A DNA stretch of 64,000 nt. It comes from Longimicrobium sp. (GTDB taxonomy: Bacteria; Gemmatimonadota; Gemmatimonadetes; Longimicrobiales; Longimicrobiaceae). Below the pieces are notes generated by a model. That model was not told the origin of the DNA, made no database searches, and was given only the letters and a program-made list of their open reading frames with translations. The stretch covers positions 1 through 64,000 of the forward strand of contig DASVTZ010000110.1 in NCBI GenBank assembly GCA_036387335.1. The letters run 5' to 3'. The position numbers and the translations under genes are program-made. Positions 56,471 to 64,000 of the stretch are shown piece after piece (within the stretch, counting starts at the first letter, position 1; each line of letters begins with the position of its first letter).

Positions 56471-57733
56471 TTACCTGCGCGGCGCGATCCTCAGCAGCTC
56501 GCCGTTCTCGGCGTCGGTGACCAGGTAGAGTGCGCCGTCCGGCCCCTGGCGCACGTCGCGGATGCGCTGCCTGCGGTCGGTGAGGAGGTGCTCCTCGCCC
56601 GTCACGCGCCCGTTGGCGAGCGTCAGGCGGACGAGGCGCATCTCCCGCAGCGCGCCCACGAAGAGGCTGCTGCGCCACGCCGGGAACGCGCTCCCCGTGT
56701 AGACCTGCGCACCGGACGGGGCGATCACCGGGTCCCAGTAGTAGACGGGCTGTTCGGTGCCCGGGCGCTGCGTGGTCGCGGCGCCGAGCGCGGAGGTGAT
56801 GGGCGAGCCGTTGTACTCGATGCCGTACGCCACGATGGGCCAGCCGTAGTTCTTCCCCTTCTGCACCCGGTTCAGCTCGTCGCCGCCGCGCGTGCCGTGC
56901 TCGATCGTCCAGAAGTTGCCCTGCGCGTCGAAGGCGGACGCCTGGATGTTGCGGTGGCCGGTCGACCAGATCTCCGGGAGCGCACCCGCCCGCCCGATGA
57001 ACGGGTTTCCCGGCGCCGGCGCGCCGTTCGGGGTGATGCGCAGCGTCTTCCCCAAGTGGCTCCCCAGCTCCTGCGCCTGCGGCCTCGTGTTGCGGTCGGA
57101 GCGCTCGCCCATGGTGACGTACAGCATCCCGTCCGGCCCGAAGGCGAGGCGGGAGCCGAAGTGCATGTTGTTCTGGTACGTCGGCCGCGTGTGCAGAATC
57201 ACCCGCACCTGCTCCAGCCGCGTGCGGTCCGCCGAGAGCACGCCGCGCGCGACGCTGGTGCCGTTGCCGCCCTCCCGCGGCTCCGTGAAGGTCCAGAAGA
57301 CGGTGCGGTCGGTGGCGAAGCGCGGGCTCAGCGCCACGTCCAGCAGCCCGCCCTGCCCGCGCGGATCCACCTCGGGAAGCCCCGCCAGCGGCGCCCCGAT
57401 CTGCCCGTTCGCGGAGACGATGCGCATCCGCCCCGGCTTCTCCGTCACGAGAAAGGTCCCTCCGGGAAGCGGCTCGACGGCCCACGGCTTGGTGAGCCCG
57501 CGCGCCACCACGGTCACGTTGAAGGCGGCGTTCGACCTCACGCCGCACGCCCGCGTCTGCCCCGCGGAGGCCGGACGCTGGTCGGGCGCGTTCGCGGTGC
57601 CCGTGGGGAGCGGCGTGCACGCCTGCGCCTCCGCCGTCTGGACGAGCGAGGCGTCCGCCGCCTTGCCGCCCTCGGGAGCGCAGGCCGCCGCGAATGCGAG
57701 AATCGGTATCCCAGCTACGACCATCTTGCGCAT
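56471..57733 (-). CDS. PQQ-dependent sugar dehydrogenase-like lipoprotein (YliI/Asd type)
   Basis: 420 residues from the ATG at 57733, which gives MRKMVVAGIPILAFAAAC, a lipobox. The six-bladed propeller shows family motifs: VVARGLTKPWAVEPLPGGTF, LVTEKPGRMRIV, DPRGQGGLLDVALSPRF, TYQNNMHFGSRLAFGPDGML and IWSTGHRNIQASAFD, then EHGTRGGDELN. Such proteins oxidise aldose sugars in the periplasm with PQQ. Genes for PQQ synthesis are not in the window. Confidence 0.9.
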   Translation of the reverse strand: MRKMVVAGIPILAFAAACAPEGGKAADASLVQTAEAQACTPLPTGTANAPDQRPASAGQTRACGVRSNAAFNVTVVARGLTKPWAVEPLPGGTFLVTEKPGRMRIVSANGQIGAPLAGLPEVDPRGQGGLLDVALSPRFATDRTVFWTFTEPREGGNGTSVARGVLSADRTRLEQVRVILHTRPTYQNNMHFGSRLAFGPDGMLYVTMGERSDRNTRPQAQELGSHLGKTLRITPNGAPAPGNPFIGRAGALPEIWSTGHRNIQASAFDAQGNFWTIEHGTRGGDELNRVQKGKNYGWPIVAYGIEYNGSPITSALGAATTQRPGTEQPVYYWDPVIAPSGAQVYTGSAFPAWRSSLFVGALREMRLVRLTLANGRVTGEEHLLTDRRQRIRDVRQGPDGALYLVTDAENGELLRIAPRR

Positions 57734-57815
57734 GAGTCCAGCCCCGGTAGTGCTTAGAAGATCGGCCATTCGCTGGCCGGTGATGGGCGCCGGGTGCTGC
57801 AAGAACGGTGCGGGG

Positions 57816-58388
57816 TCAGCGCAGTCGCTTGCGCCAGATGAGCTGCACCTCGTGTGGCAGCGACGGGTACACGCCGCGGTTGGCCTCCGCGAGCACGCAC
57901 CCCTGCTTCGCGTAAAACCGGCAGGCGGGGACGTCGATGTTCTGCGTCTCCACCTTGAGCTCCGCGCACCCTCTCGCTCGCGCCCACGCCTCGGCCGCGC
58001 GAAAGAGCGCGGTGCCCACGCCCTGCGCGCGCACGTCGGGCGCGACGCGGATGTCCCAGAGCACGGCCAGGTCGCGCCGTCCCTCCAGCATGTCCACGCC
58101 GGGAGTGTCGAACGCGACCGCCGCCCCGCCCACCCGCCGCCCGTCGCGCCACGCCGCGAACAGCACCCACTTCGACAGGTCGAAGTGCTTCGCCCACCCG
58201 GCCGGCCCCTCCCCGGGAATCGCGTCGTGATCCTTGACGTACGGCGCCTCGACCGGCCTCTCCGTCATCTCGAACCCCCCGCCCGCCTCCACCACCTCGA
58301 ACACCGAACGAACCTCGAACGCGATCGGCACCGTCGCGTACTCGCCGAGTGTCGTGACCGGCTCGTCGCGGATTTCCAGGTTCGCCAT
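57816..58388 (-). CDS. GNAT-family N-acetyltransferase
   Basis: 190 residues. The acetyl-CoA-binding motif is DIRVAPDVRAQGVGTALFRA, with R-x-x-G-x-G/A as RAQGVGTA, and the C-terminal part KVETQNIDVPACRFYAKQGC completes the GNAT core. The N-terminal half (PVTTLGEYATVPIAFEVRSV) is family-specific; the acceptor is unknown. It stands between a lipoprotein dehydrogenase and a DUF488 gene on the same strand, with gaps of 30-80 bases. Confidence 0.9.
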   Translation of the reverse strand: MANLEIRDEPVTTLGEYATVPIAFEVRSVFEVVEAGGGFEMTERPVEAPYVKDHDAIPGEGPAGWAKHFDLSKWVLFAAWRDGRRVGGAAVAFDTPGVDMLEGRRDLAVLWDIRVAPDVRAQGVGTALFRAAEAWARARGCAELKVETQNIDVPACRFYAKQGCVLAEANRGVYPSLPHEVQLIWRKRLR

Positions 58389-58418
58389 CGTGATTCGGGG
58401 GATGAAGACGAGGACGGG

Positions 58419-58871
58419 CTATTCGTCTTCCACCCGCAGGTGCGTGACCTCCACCGGCACACGCTCCGCGAGCGCGTCGGCGACGAGGCTGCGGTGGCAG
58501 TGGGTGGGGTCGGCTTCCAGGCAGAGCAGGCAGACGCGGCGGCCGGAGGTCACGAGCGTGGCCAGCGTTTCGAGGTCGGCCTGCGCGGCGGGAGTGGCGA
58601 GGTGCTCCGCGAAGACGGTGCGCATCTCGTCGTGCCGTCCCGCGCGGGCGGCGGCGCGTCCTTCTGCCGGCGTCCCGAGGCCGCGCAGGTGGAGGTACTC
58701 GATGCCGGCGCCCGACAGGTTCGCGGCGAGCGCGGTCTTGGCGAACCCAGGCCTCCGCGAGCTGGCCAGGGCGCGCACGTCCACGACGAGCTCCACCTCC
58801 GCATCCCGCAGCGCCGCGAGGAACCGCTTGACCGTCGCGTCTTCGTAGCCGATGGTGGCGACCGGCGTCAT
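58419..58871 (-). CDS. DUF488 family protein
   Basis: 150 residues. TIGYEDATVKRFLAALRDAE, VDVRALASSRRPGFAKTALA and VCLLCLEADPTHCHRSLVAD are the signature segments of DUF488, with the two conserved cysteines and histidine near the C-terminus. The function is unknown. It overlaps the DUF433 gene by four bases and so shares its transcript. Confidence 0.9.
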   Translation of the reverse strand: MTPVATIGYEDATVKRFLAALRDAEVELVVDVRALASSRRPGFAKTALAANLSGAGIEYLHLRGLGTPAEGRAAARAGRHDEMRTVFAEHLATPAAQADLETLATLVTSGRRVCLLCLEADPTHCHRSLVADALAERVPVEVTHLRVEDE

Positions 58872-59299
58872 GCGTCCGGCGGGGTCTTCGCGGCCTGCGC
58901 GCGCAGCATCTCCACGTTGCGCTTGAGCGTCGTCAGCATCTCCGAGTACACCGGGTCCGGGGAGTGGGCGAGCACGTCCGCCACCGCCGCCATCGCGTCC
59001 TCATGCGTGTTGATCGCCTTCTGCAGGTTCACCTTGAGGTTGTCCTGTGGCTCCATCGAATGCTCCGCGATGTGGAATGTGGAAGTGGATAGCTTCAGCA
59101 GCGCGACCGCCTGCTCTCGCCGGACGCTGGGAAAGTGATCGAGGAACTCTTCGAGCGTGTAGCCGCCTTCAAGGTACTCAACAAGGCTTTGCACTGGCAC
59201 GCGCGTCCCGACGAACACGGGATCTCCGCTGTGAACGTCGGGATCGCTGTGAACGACGCTGCCGTCCGGCAGTGTCAGTGGGCGGGCATCCTTGTCCAT
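58868..59299 (-). CDS. DUF433-domain (antitoxin-like) protein with C-terminal extension
   Basis: 143 residues from the ATG at 59299. Residues ~1-80 match DUF433: VHSDPDVHSGDPVFVGTRVP, VQSLVEYLEGGYTLEEFLDH, FPSVRREQAVALL. DUF433 proteins are usually ~75 residues and often act as antitoxins to DUF5615 toxins. Here a helical extension follows in the same frame (NLQKAINTHEDAMAAVADVL, later LKRNVEMLRAQAA). No DUF5615 gene is adjacent; the next gene is DUF488. The extension could start separately at an internal ATG (MEPQDN), but no stop separates the two parts. Confidence 0.75.
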   Translation of the reverse strand: MDKDARPLTLPDGSVVHSDPDVHSGDPVFVGTRVPVQSLVEYLEGGYTLEEFLDHFPSVRREQAVALLKLSTSTFHIAEHSMEPQDNLKVNLQKAINTHEDAMAAVADVLAHSPDPVYSEMLTTLKRNVEMLRAQAAKTPPDA

Positions 59300-59396
59300 C
59301 TTCCCCCCCCGCTGTCGAGTCGCCCGAGATTCCCCTTCTACATCCCAGCAACCCGCGAGCCAGCAACAGAAACCCTCAACTCCAGCGTTCCCGATG

Positions 59397-59440
59397 TTCT
59401 CTCTCTGCGTCTCCGCGCCTCCGCGTGAAACCAGCAGTTT
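59397..59440. repeat. Dispersed intergenic repeat, family A (half)
   Basis: CTCTCTGCGTCTCCGCGCCT then CCGCGTGAAACCAGCAGTTT, one arm of the palindrome. It runs to the stop codon of the urate hydroxylase gene. Confidence 0.65.
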
Positions 59441-60624
59441 TACTCGCGGTGCGCCCCCTGCGCGATCCAGCGGCCAAGGAGCGCGCGCTCTTCCGGCGTC
59501 GCAAAGGTCTTGTTGGCGGGCGGCATCGTCGCGGTCTCGACGGCGCGGACGCGGATGCGCTCCACGCGGGCCAGGATCTGCTCCGGCGTGTCGAAGGCCA
59601 CACCCGCCGGTGCCGCTCCAAAGGTGTGATCGGCCGCGCTGGCGGAGTGGCAGACGGCGCATCGCTTCTGGATGACGGCGTTGGCCTGCGCAAAGGTGAC
59701 GCGCTCACCCGCGGACGCCTCGGTGCGGGACGCGGCCGGACGCGCCAGGAGGAGGAAGAGGGCGCCGAGCGTCGTCGCAAAGGTGGCGGCGAGCGCCAGC
59801 CTCCATCGCGGAAAGGTGAAGCGGACGTTCAGGATGTGGCGCACCGTGGCGCCCGCCAGCACGAGGATGCCGAGAAAGAGCCAGTTCAGCCGGTGCCCGT
59901 ACAGGTCCGGGAAGTGGCTGCTCAGCATCAGCGCGATGACCGGAAAGGTCATGTAGTTGTTGTGGATCGACCGTTCCTTGGCGCGCTTCGAGGGCGCGGG
60001 GTCCGGCCGCTCCCCGCGCTCCGCGGCGGCCACCAGCACGCGCTGCGAAGGCATGATGACGCGGAACACGTTCCCCGCCATCAGCGTCCCCAGCATCGCG
60101 CCCACGTGCAGAAAGGCCGCGCGCCCGCTCAGCAGGTGCGTGAGCGCGTAGCCGACCCCAAGCACCAGCGCCAAGCCCGCCACCGCGCCCATCCGCCCCA
60201 TCCGCGAGATCGCGCGGCCCAGCACGAAGTCGTACGCCAGCCAAGCCCCCACGATCGACCCCGCGGCCACGCCGACTGCTTGCGCCGGGGTGAGATCGCG
60301 CACCGCGGGGTCCACCAGGAGCGCGCCGCCGCTGGCGTAGTAAACCACGACGAGGAGTGCGGCGCCGGTGAGCCAGGTGGTGTACGCCTGCCACTTGAAC
60401 CAGTGCAGCGGCCGCGCGCGGTCCCACCCCACCACGTTCTTCTCCATGCGGTAGAACGCGCCGCTGTGCAGCAGCCAGATCTCCCCCTCCTTGCCCGGCT
60501 CAGTTGGGAGGAGGTTGCGGTCGATCCAGTTCCACAGCAGCGAGTTGCCGATCCACATGATCCCCGCGATCACGTGGATCCAGCGGAAAACGAGGTCGAG
60601 AATCTCGCGAACGGCGGGGTTCAT
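59440..60624 (-). CDS. puuD: Membrane urate hydroxylase PuuD with C-terminal cytochrome c domain
   Basis: 394 residues. The N-terminal part is polytopic (RWIHVIAGIMWIGNSLLWNW, then about eight helices), with the conserved IHNNYMTFPVIALMLSSHFP. The C-terminal domain carries a c-type heme site CAVCH (RCAVCHSASAADHTF) and a distal Met candidate in ATMPPANKTF. PuuD oxidises urate to 5-hydroxyisourate and replaces soluble uricase, passing electrons to the respiratory chain. It overlaps the HIU hydrolase gene by one base. The enzymes downstream in the pathway (uraH, uraD, alc, allB) are in the same operon. Confidence 0.92.
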   Translation of the reverse strand: MNPAVREILDLVFRWIHVIAGIMWIGNSLLWNWIDRNLLPTEPGKEGEIWLLHSGAFYRMEKNVVGWDRARPLHWFKWQAYTTWLTGAALLVVVYYASGGALLVDPAVRDLTPAQAVGVAAGSIVGAWLAYDFVLGRAISRMGRMGAVAGLALVLGVGYALTHLLSGRAAFLHVGAMLGTLMAGNVFRVIMPSQRVLVAAAERGERPDPAPSKRAKERSIHNNYMTFPVIALMLSSHFPDLYGHRLNWLFLGILVLAGATVRHILNVRFTFPRWRLALAATFATTLGALFLLLARPAASRTEASAGERVTFAQANAVIQKRCAVCHSASAADHTFGAAPAGVAFDTPEQILARVERIRVRAVETATMPPANKTFATPEERALLGRWIAQGAHRE

Positions 60625-60965
60625 CAGCTTCCGCGGTAGGTGGAGTAGCCGAAGGGGCTCAGCAGGAGCGGGACGTGGAAGTGCTCGCCTCCGTTCTTTA
60701 CCTGGAAAACGATGGCGACCTCCGGGTAGAACGCCTCGACTCCCTGCGCCGCGAAATAGGCGCCTGTGTCGAAGACGAGCCGGTACGTCCCCTTCTCGAG
60801 CGGAGCGCCTGCGGGAAGGAGGGTGCGCAGGCGCCCGTCCGCATCGGTCTCGCCGCGCCCGAGCGGTGTCGCGGCGCCATCCCCCACGCGCTCCAGCACG
60901 ATCGCCACGCCCGATGCGGGCCATCCGCGGGCGGTGTCCAGCACGTGCGTCGTGATCGCGCTCAT
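60624..60965 (-). CDS. uraH: 5-Hydroxyisourate hydrolase
   Basis: 113 residues, transthyretin-like. The start has the signature ITTHVLDTARGWPASGVAIV with catalytic His. FYPEVAIVFQVKNGGEHFHV and the C-terminal SPFGYSTYRGS (the conserved YRGS end) confirm it. It hydrolyses 5-hydroxyisourate to OHCU. No signal peptide is present, so it acts in the cytoplasm. It shares one base with puuD and follows uraD by 28 bases. Confidence 0.94.
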   Translation of the reverse strand: MSAITTHVLDTARGWPASGVAIVLERVGDGAATPLGRGETDADGRLRTLLPAGAPLEKGTYRLVFDTGAYFAAQGVEAFYPEVAIVFQVKNGGEHFHVPLLLSPFGYSTYRGS

Positions 60966-60993
60966 GGTTCGGTTGGTGGGGTGTGGATCTGGT

Positions 60994-61512
60994 TTACTCG
61001 CCGCGGACGGCCAGCAGCTTCTCCAGCCGAATCCGCGTGATCTTGCTCTGCTCCCCCGCCGCGACGCGCAGCTCGGCCGCCGGGTCATTGCCGAGCCGCT
61101 GGCGGAGGAGGGCGAGCATCTCGTCAGCCGTCTTCCCCGTCGCGCAGACGATGTAGATGAAGCCGAAGCGCTCGTCGTATTCGCGATTTCCCTCCGCAAG
61201 CGCCCGCTGCGTCTCGGCGGCGGCGCTGCTCACCCCCGCCTGCTCCCCCGCGGACCACGCCTGCTCGCGCGAAGTCTGCCCCGCCTCCGCCTTCTTCTCG
61301 CCAATGCGGGGATGGCTGCGAAATGCTTCGAGCCAGTCCCGTTCCTCGAGCGCCCACCACACCTCGTCTGCCCGCTCCAACAGCGCCGCCTCGTCCGCGA
61401 ACGGCCGTGCCGCCGCCATCCGCCGCGCCCACTCCCGCGATCCGCAGCAGGTGAGTAGCTCGCGCATGGCGTCATCGTGCGGAAGGGAGTTGAGGTGGTC
61501 GAGGGCGGTCAT
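60994..61512 (-). CDS. uraD: OHCU decarboxylase
   Basis: 172 residues. Conserved features include LTCCGSREWARRMAAARPFA, the active-site FRSHPRIGEKKA (His followed by P-R-I-G) and ERFGFIYIVCATGKTADEML. It converts OHCU into S-allantoin, the third step from urate. It starts at the ATG at 61512, next to a family C repeat, and lies between the allantoicase and HIU hydrolase genes. Confidence 0.94.
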   Translation of the reverse strand: MTALDHLNSLPHDDAMRELLTCCGSREWARRMAAARPFADEAALLERADEVWWALEERDWLEAFRSHPRIGEKKAEAGQTSREQAWSAGEQAGVSSAAAETQRALAEGNREYDERFGFIYIVCATGKTADEMLALLRQRLGNDPAAELRVAAGEQSKITRIRLEKLLAVRGE

Positions 61513-61524
61513 TGTGGGTCAGGT

Positions 61525-61650
61525 GGCGAGTGAACTCGCTGCAACAACAGCACAAAGTCCGCCTTCGCGGACTCCCGGTCGAATCTCGCGTTCGTCGAGC
61601 CGGCTTTAGCCGCCTTCGCGTGGTTCCAGGCGGGGGCTTCAGCCCCCGCC
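61525..61650. repeat. Dispersed intergenic repeat, family C
   Basis: GAGTGAACTCGCTGCAACAA, AAGTCCGCCTTCGCGGACTC and GGGGGCTTCAGCCCCCGCCG; nearly the same as the first copy at 13848. Its right end overlaps the allantoicase C-terminal codons. Confidence 0.75.
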
Positions 61651-62736
61651 GCTCCCGCCTCCGCTGCCCTCGCCCCGGTCGATTTCGCCCCTGCCGATCT
61701 CGCCCCCGCCGCTATCCCCCCCGCCGCCCTCACCCCCGCTGTGCCGCGCATCCAGCACCCCGAACAACCGTAGCCGCGCGATCCCGCCGTCCGGAAAGAC
61801 GTTGAGACGCACGTGGGTCGCGGGGCCTGCGGCGATGACCTGGTCCTCGAAGCGGTGGCGCGCGTGGGGCTGGAGACCGGTTTCGGCCAGGAGCGGCGTC
61901 CAGGGCGCGGAGGGGGCGGCGAGCGCGTCTGCGGTGGCGCCGGGGAGGTGGATCGCCTCCAGGGTGCAGCGCTCGGGCGCGTTTCCCTTGAAGTGGTCGG
62001 TGTCGATCTCCACGCGGTGGATCGTGCCCGGCGCGGCGAGGCGCACGATGCTCCAGTCGTGGCCCGGCCCGCGGCGGCGTCGCGTCTCCCATCCGTCGCC
62101 CATGTGCGTGGAACGCCCGGGGAGCACCAGGTTCTGCCGGTCCCCAAAGAACATGTCGCTGCACGACACCACCCACCCGCCGTTCTCCATCGCAGCCAGA
62201 TCCACCTCGCCCCCCGACCGGGCGAAGCGCGTCCACTCGGGCACCACCTCGCCGTGCACCCGCAGTCGCGCCACACCCCCATCCGGGTAGATGTGGAAGC
62301 GCAGATGCGTCAAACGCCGGTCGTGCGATACGTCAAAACGGTTCTTGTGATCGCCCAGCAACGGCGATTTCGGGAGGATCTCGGTCCACTCCGCGTGTGC
62401 CAGCTCGGCGGCGGACGGTGTGCCGGGGACGGAGCAGCCCTCCAGCGAGCAGTGCTCGGGGTAGTTGCCGCGAAAGAACGCCGTGTCCGCCACCACGCCG
62501 CGCACCATGCCTGGCGCGCCCAGGCGAATGATGCACCAGTCGTGGTCCGGCGAGTGGCGGCGGGTCTCCCAGCCGTCCATCCACTTGCCGCGCTCGGTGT
62601 ACTCGCCCTCGCGCCACTCCGCGGGGCCGGGCTTCAGCAGGCCTTCCTTGGGGGCGAAGAACTCGTCATTGGCCGCCAGCACCGCGCCGCCCAGCCTCTC
62701 AGACGCCAGGTCCGGCAGCTCCTCGAAGTCGGTCAT
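61639..62736 (-). CDS. alc: Allantoicase with low-complexity C-terminal tail
   Basis: 365 residues. The protein is two tandem allantoicase domains, each with MDGWETRRHSPDHDW- or GDGWETRRRRGPGHDW-type motifs and the beta-sandwich segments HLRFHIYPDGGVARLRVHG and VRLNVFPDGGIARLRLFG. It hydrolyses allantoate to ureidoglycolate and urea. After residue ~330 the sequence turns into a Gly/Glu/Ser string (HSGGEGGGGDSGGGEIGRGE) encoded partly by a dispersed repeat, so the tail is probably not functional. It overlaps the allantoinase gene by four bases. Confidence 0.92.
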   Translation of the reverse strand: MTDFEELPDLASERLGGAVLAANDEFFAPKEGLLKPGPAEWREGEYTERGKWMDGWETRRHSPDHDWCIIRLGAPGMVRGVVADTAFFRGNYPEHCSLEGCSVPGTPSAAELAHAEWTEILPKSPLLGDHKNRFDVSHDRRLTHLRFHIYPDGGVARLRVHGEVVPEWTRFARSGGEVDLAAMENGGWVVSCSDMFFGDRQNLVLPGRSTHMGDGWETRRRRGPGHDWSIVRLAAPGTIHRVEIDTDHFKGNAPERCTLEAIHLPGATADALAAPSAPWTPLLAETGLQPHARHRFEDQVIAAGPATHVRLNVFPDGGIARLRLFGVLDARHSGGEGGGGDSGGGEIGRGEIDRGEGSGGGSGGG

Positions 62737-64000
62737 GCGTCGTCGCGAAGGAGGATGCGCCCGGCCGGCTGATCCGCAAAGCGGCCGCGGTCGTACACCT
62801 GCACCCCACGAACGTACGTCGCCAGCACCTCCCCGGCAAAGACTCCGCCCGCGTACGGAGTCACTTTGTGCCTGTGATGAAGCTCCTCCGGCCGCACGGT
62901 GGCCTCCGGGTCCGGGTCCCACACCACCAGGTCCGCATCGCATCCTACCGCAATGGAGCCCTTGCGCCCCTCCAGCCCCGTGAGTCGCGCCGGGGCCGCG
63001 CACATCCATTCGGCGACGCGATCGAAGCCGATCCCGCGCGCCCTCGCGTCCGTCCACATCACGCGCATCCCGAGCTGGAGCGACGCGATTCCGCCCCACG
63101 CCGTGAACCAGTCGCCGGCCTTCATCGACGGCGGGCACGGCGAGTGGTCGGACGCGACGAGATCCAGCTCGCCCGCCGCGAGCGCATCCCACAGCCGGTC
63201 GCGGTTCGCCCGGTGGCGGATCGGGGGCGCGCACTTCCACTCCAGCCCATCGTCGCGGATCTCCGCCGCCGCGAAGTGCAGGTAGTGCGGGCACGTCTCC
63301 GCGGTGACCGGCAGCCCCTCCGCGCGCGCCGCGCGGAGCAGCGGGAGCGCCTCCGCCGCCGCCAGGTGGACGATGTGCACCTGTGTGCCGAACTCGCGGC
63401 AGAGGCGGATCATCATCTCGATCGCCTCGACCTCTGCCTGAGGAGGGCGGGAGCGCAGATAAGTGGCATACGCGCGCGGGTCCTCGCCGGCGATGGCTGC
63501 GGCGGCGCGCTCCAGCGGCGCCGGAAGCTCGGCATGCACCAGCAGCGGCGCACCCAGCTCGGCCATGATCGGCATTGCGAGTCGCAGCTCCGCCTCGCCC
63601 ACGTGGCCGAACTCAGCGACGCCGGAGGGGGCGAGGAAGCACTTGAAGCCGAGCACCCCCGCCTCCCACAGCGGGCGCAGCTCGGCCTCGTTCCCCGGCA
63701 CCACGCCTCCCCAGAACCCCACGTCCACGCCGCACTTCCCGCGCGCCGCGTCCAGCTTCGCCCGCAGCCCATCCGCCGAAGTCGTGGCGGGGATGCTGTT
63801 CAGCGGCATGTCCACGATCGTCGTCACCCCGCCGGCCGCGGCGGCGCGGGTGGCGGTCGCGAAGCCCTCCCACTCCGTCCGCCCCGGCTCGTTGACGTGC
63901 ACGTGCGTGTCCACGAGTCCCGGCATCAGGACCGCATCGCCCGCATCCACCACCGTCGCGCCATTTCCCGCATCGTCGAACGCCCGGATCGCCGCGATCC
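62733..64000 (-). CDS. allB: Allantoinase, partial at right window edge
   Basis: At least 422 codons are inside the window; the N-terminus lies beyond 64000. The amidohydrolase metal motifs are GLVDTHVHVNEPGRTEWEGF, the carboxylated lysine in VLGFKCFLAPSG, PLLVHAELP, VHIVHLAAAEALPLL and VASDHSPCPP, all typical of allantoinases. It opens allantoin to allantoate. The enzyme overlaps allantoicase by four bases and is the first visible gene of the urate-to-ureidoglycolate operon. Confidence 0.93.
   Translation of the reverse strand, partial: IAAIRAFDDAGNGATVVDAGDAVLMPGLVDTHVHVNEPGRTEWEGFATATRAAAAGGVTTIVDMPLNSIPATTSADGLRAKLDAARGKCGVDVGFWGGVVPGNEAELRPLWEAGVLGFKCFLAPSGVAEFGHVGEAELRLAMPIMAELGAPLLVHAELPAPLERAAAAIAGEDPRAYATYLRSRPPQAEVEAIEMMIRLCREFGTQVHIVHLAAAEALPLLRAARAEGLPVTAETCPHYLHFAAAEIRDDGLEWKCAPPIRHRANRDRLWDALAAGELDLVASDHSPCPPSMKAGDWFTAWGGIASLQLGMRVMWTDARARGIGFDRVAEWMCAAPARLTGLEGRKGSIAVGCDADLVVWDPDPEATVRPEELHHRHKVTPYAGGVFAGEVLATYVRGVQVYDRGRFADQPAGRILLRDDA

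Overview
The window is high-GC bacterial DNA (about 70% G+C by eye). It has tightly packed, often overlapping genes, two adjacent tRNA genes, and several families of short dispersed intergenic repeats. The gene mix (a Bacteroidota-style grasp-with-spasm peptide locus, DUF2207/LemA, membrane urate hydroxylase PuuD, many secreted or lipoprotein genes, GTG starts) suggests a soil-type, Gram-negative-like bacterium. A Longimicrobium-like member of the Gemmatimonadota is my best guess; this is inference, since no rRNA or marker gene is present.

Layout. 1-8.8 kb (minus strand): a RiPP (ribosomally made, modified peptide) locus. Three near-identical double-glycine precursor peptides are followed by an ATP-grasp ligase, a 69-residue protein, a SPASM-domain maturase, a C39-peptidase ABC exporter, an HlyD-type adaptor with unusual N-terminal repeats, and a secreted TPR-like protein cut by the left edge. 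Expected workflow: the ATP-grasp and SPASM proteins modify the core, the C39 domain cuts after Gly-Gly, and the ABC/HlyD pair exports it. 8.9-20 kb: DUF2207 and LemA, an ABC-F ATPase, a UbiB-like kinase and a large hybrid histidine kinase. 20-25.9 kb: an AAA/LuxR regulator, a radical SAM protein, an SRPBCC/ArsR pair with a candidate operator, and a glycolipid-binding-like protein.

26-28 kb: a lower-GC island with one 606-residue protein carrying a nuclease-like motif. 28-31.3 kb: YceI, intradiol-dioxygenase-like, FecR-like and ECF sigma genes. 31.4-34.9 kb: toxin-antitoxin debris (an orphan Phd antitoxin, a MazEF pair and a duplicated antitoxin tail) around an M48 protease. 35-39.3 kb: a three-subunit xanthine-dehydrogenase-type molybdenum hydroxylase and a divergent guanine-deaminase-like enzyme. 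39-44 kb: two lipoproteins and a glycan or lipid-sugar gene trio. 44-44.6 kb: a terminator, tRNA-Arg, tRNA-Asp and a MITE-like repeat.

44.6-48.6 kb: HNH nuclease, pseudouridine synthase, aldolase-like and RCC1-repeat genes. 48.6-51.7 kb: a gene-poor, lower-GC stretch with an RCC1 remnant and a GAF-membrane protein. 51.7-59.3 kb: an S41 peptidase, a papain-like protease with a small partner, a PQQ-type sugar dehydrogenase, GNAT, DUF488 and DUF433 genes. 59.4-64 kb: a urate-to-allantoate cluster (puuD, uraH, uraD, alc, allB) running off the right edge. Together with the 35-39 kb genes it could take guanine and xanthine through urate and allantoin to ureidoglycolate.
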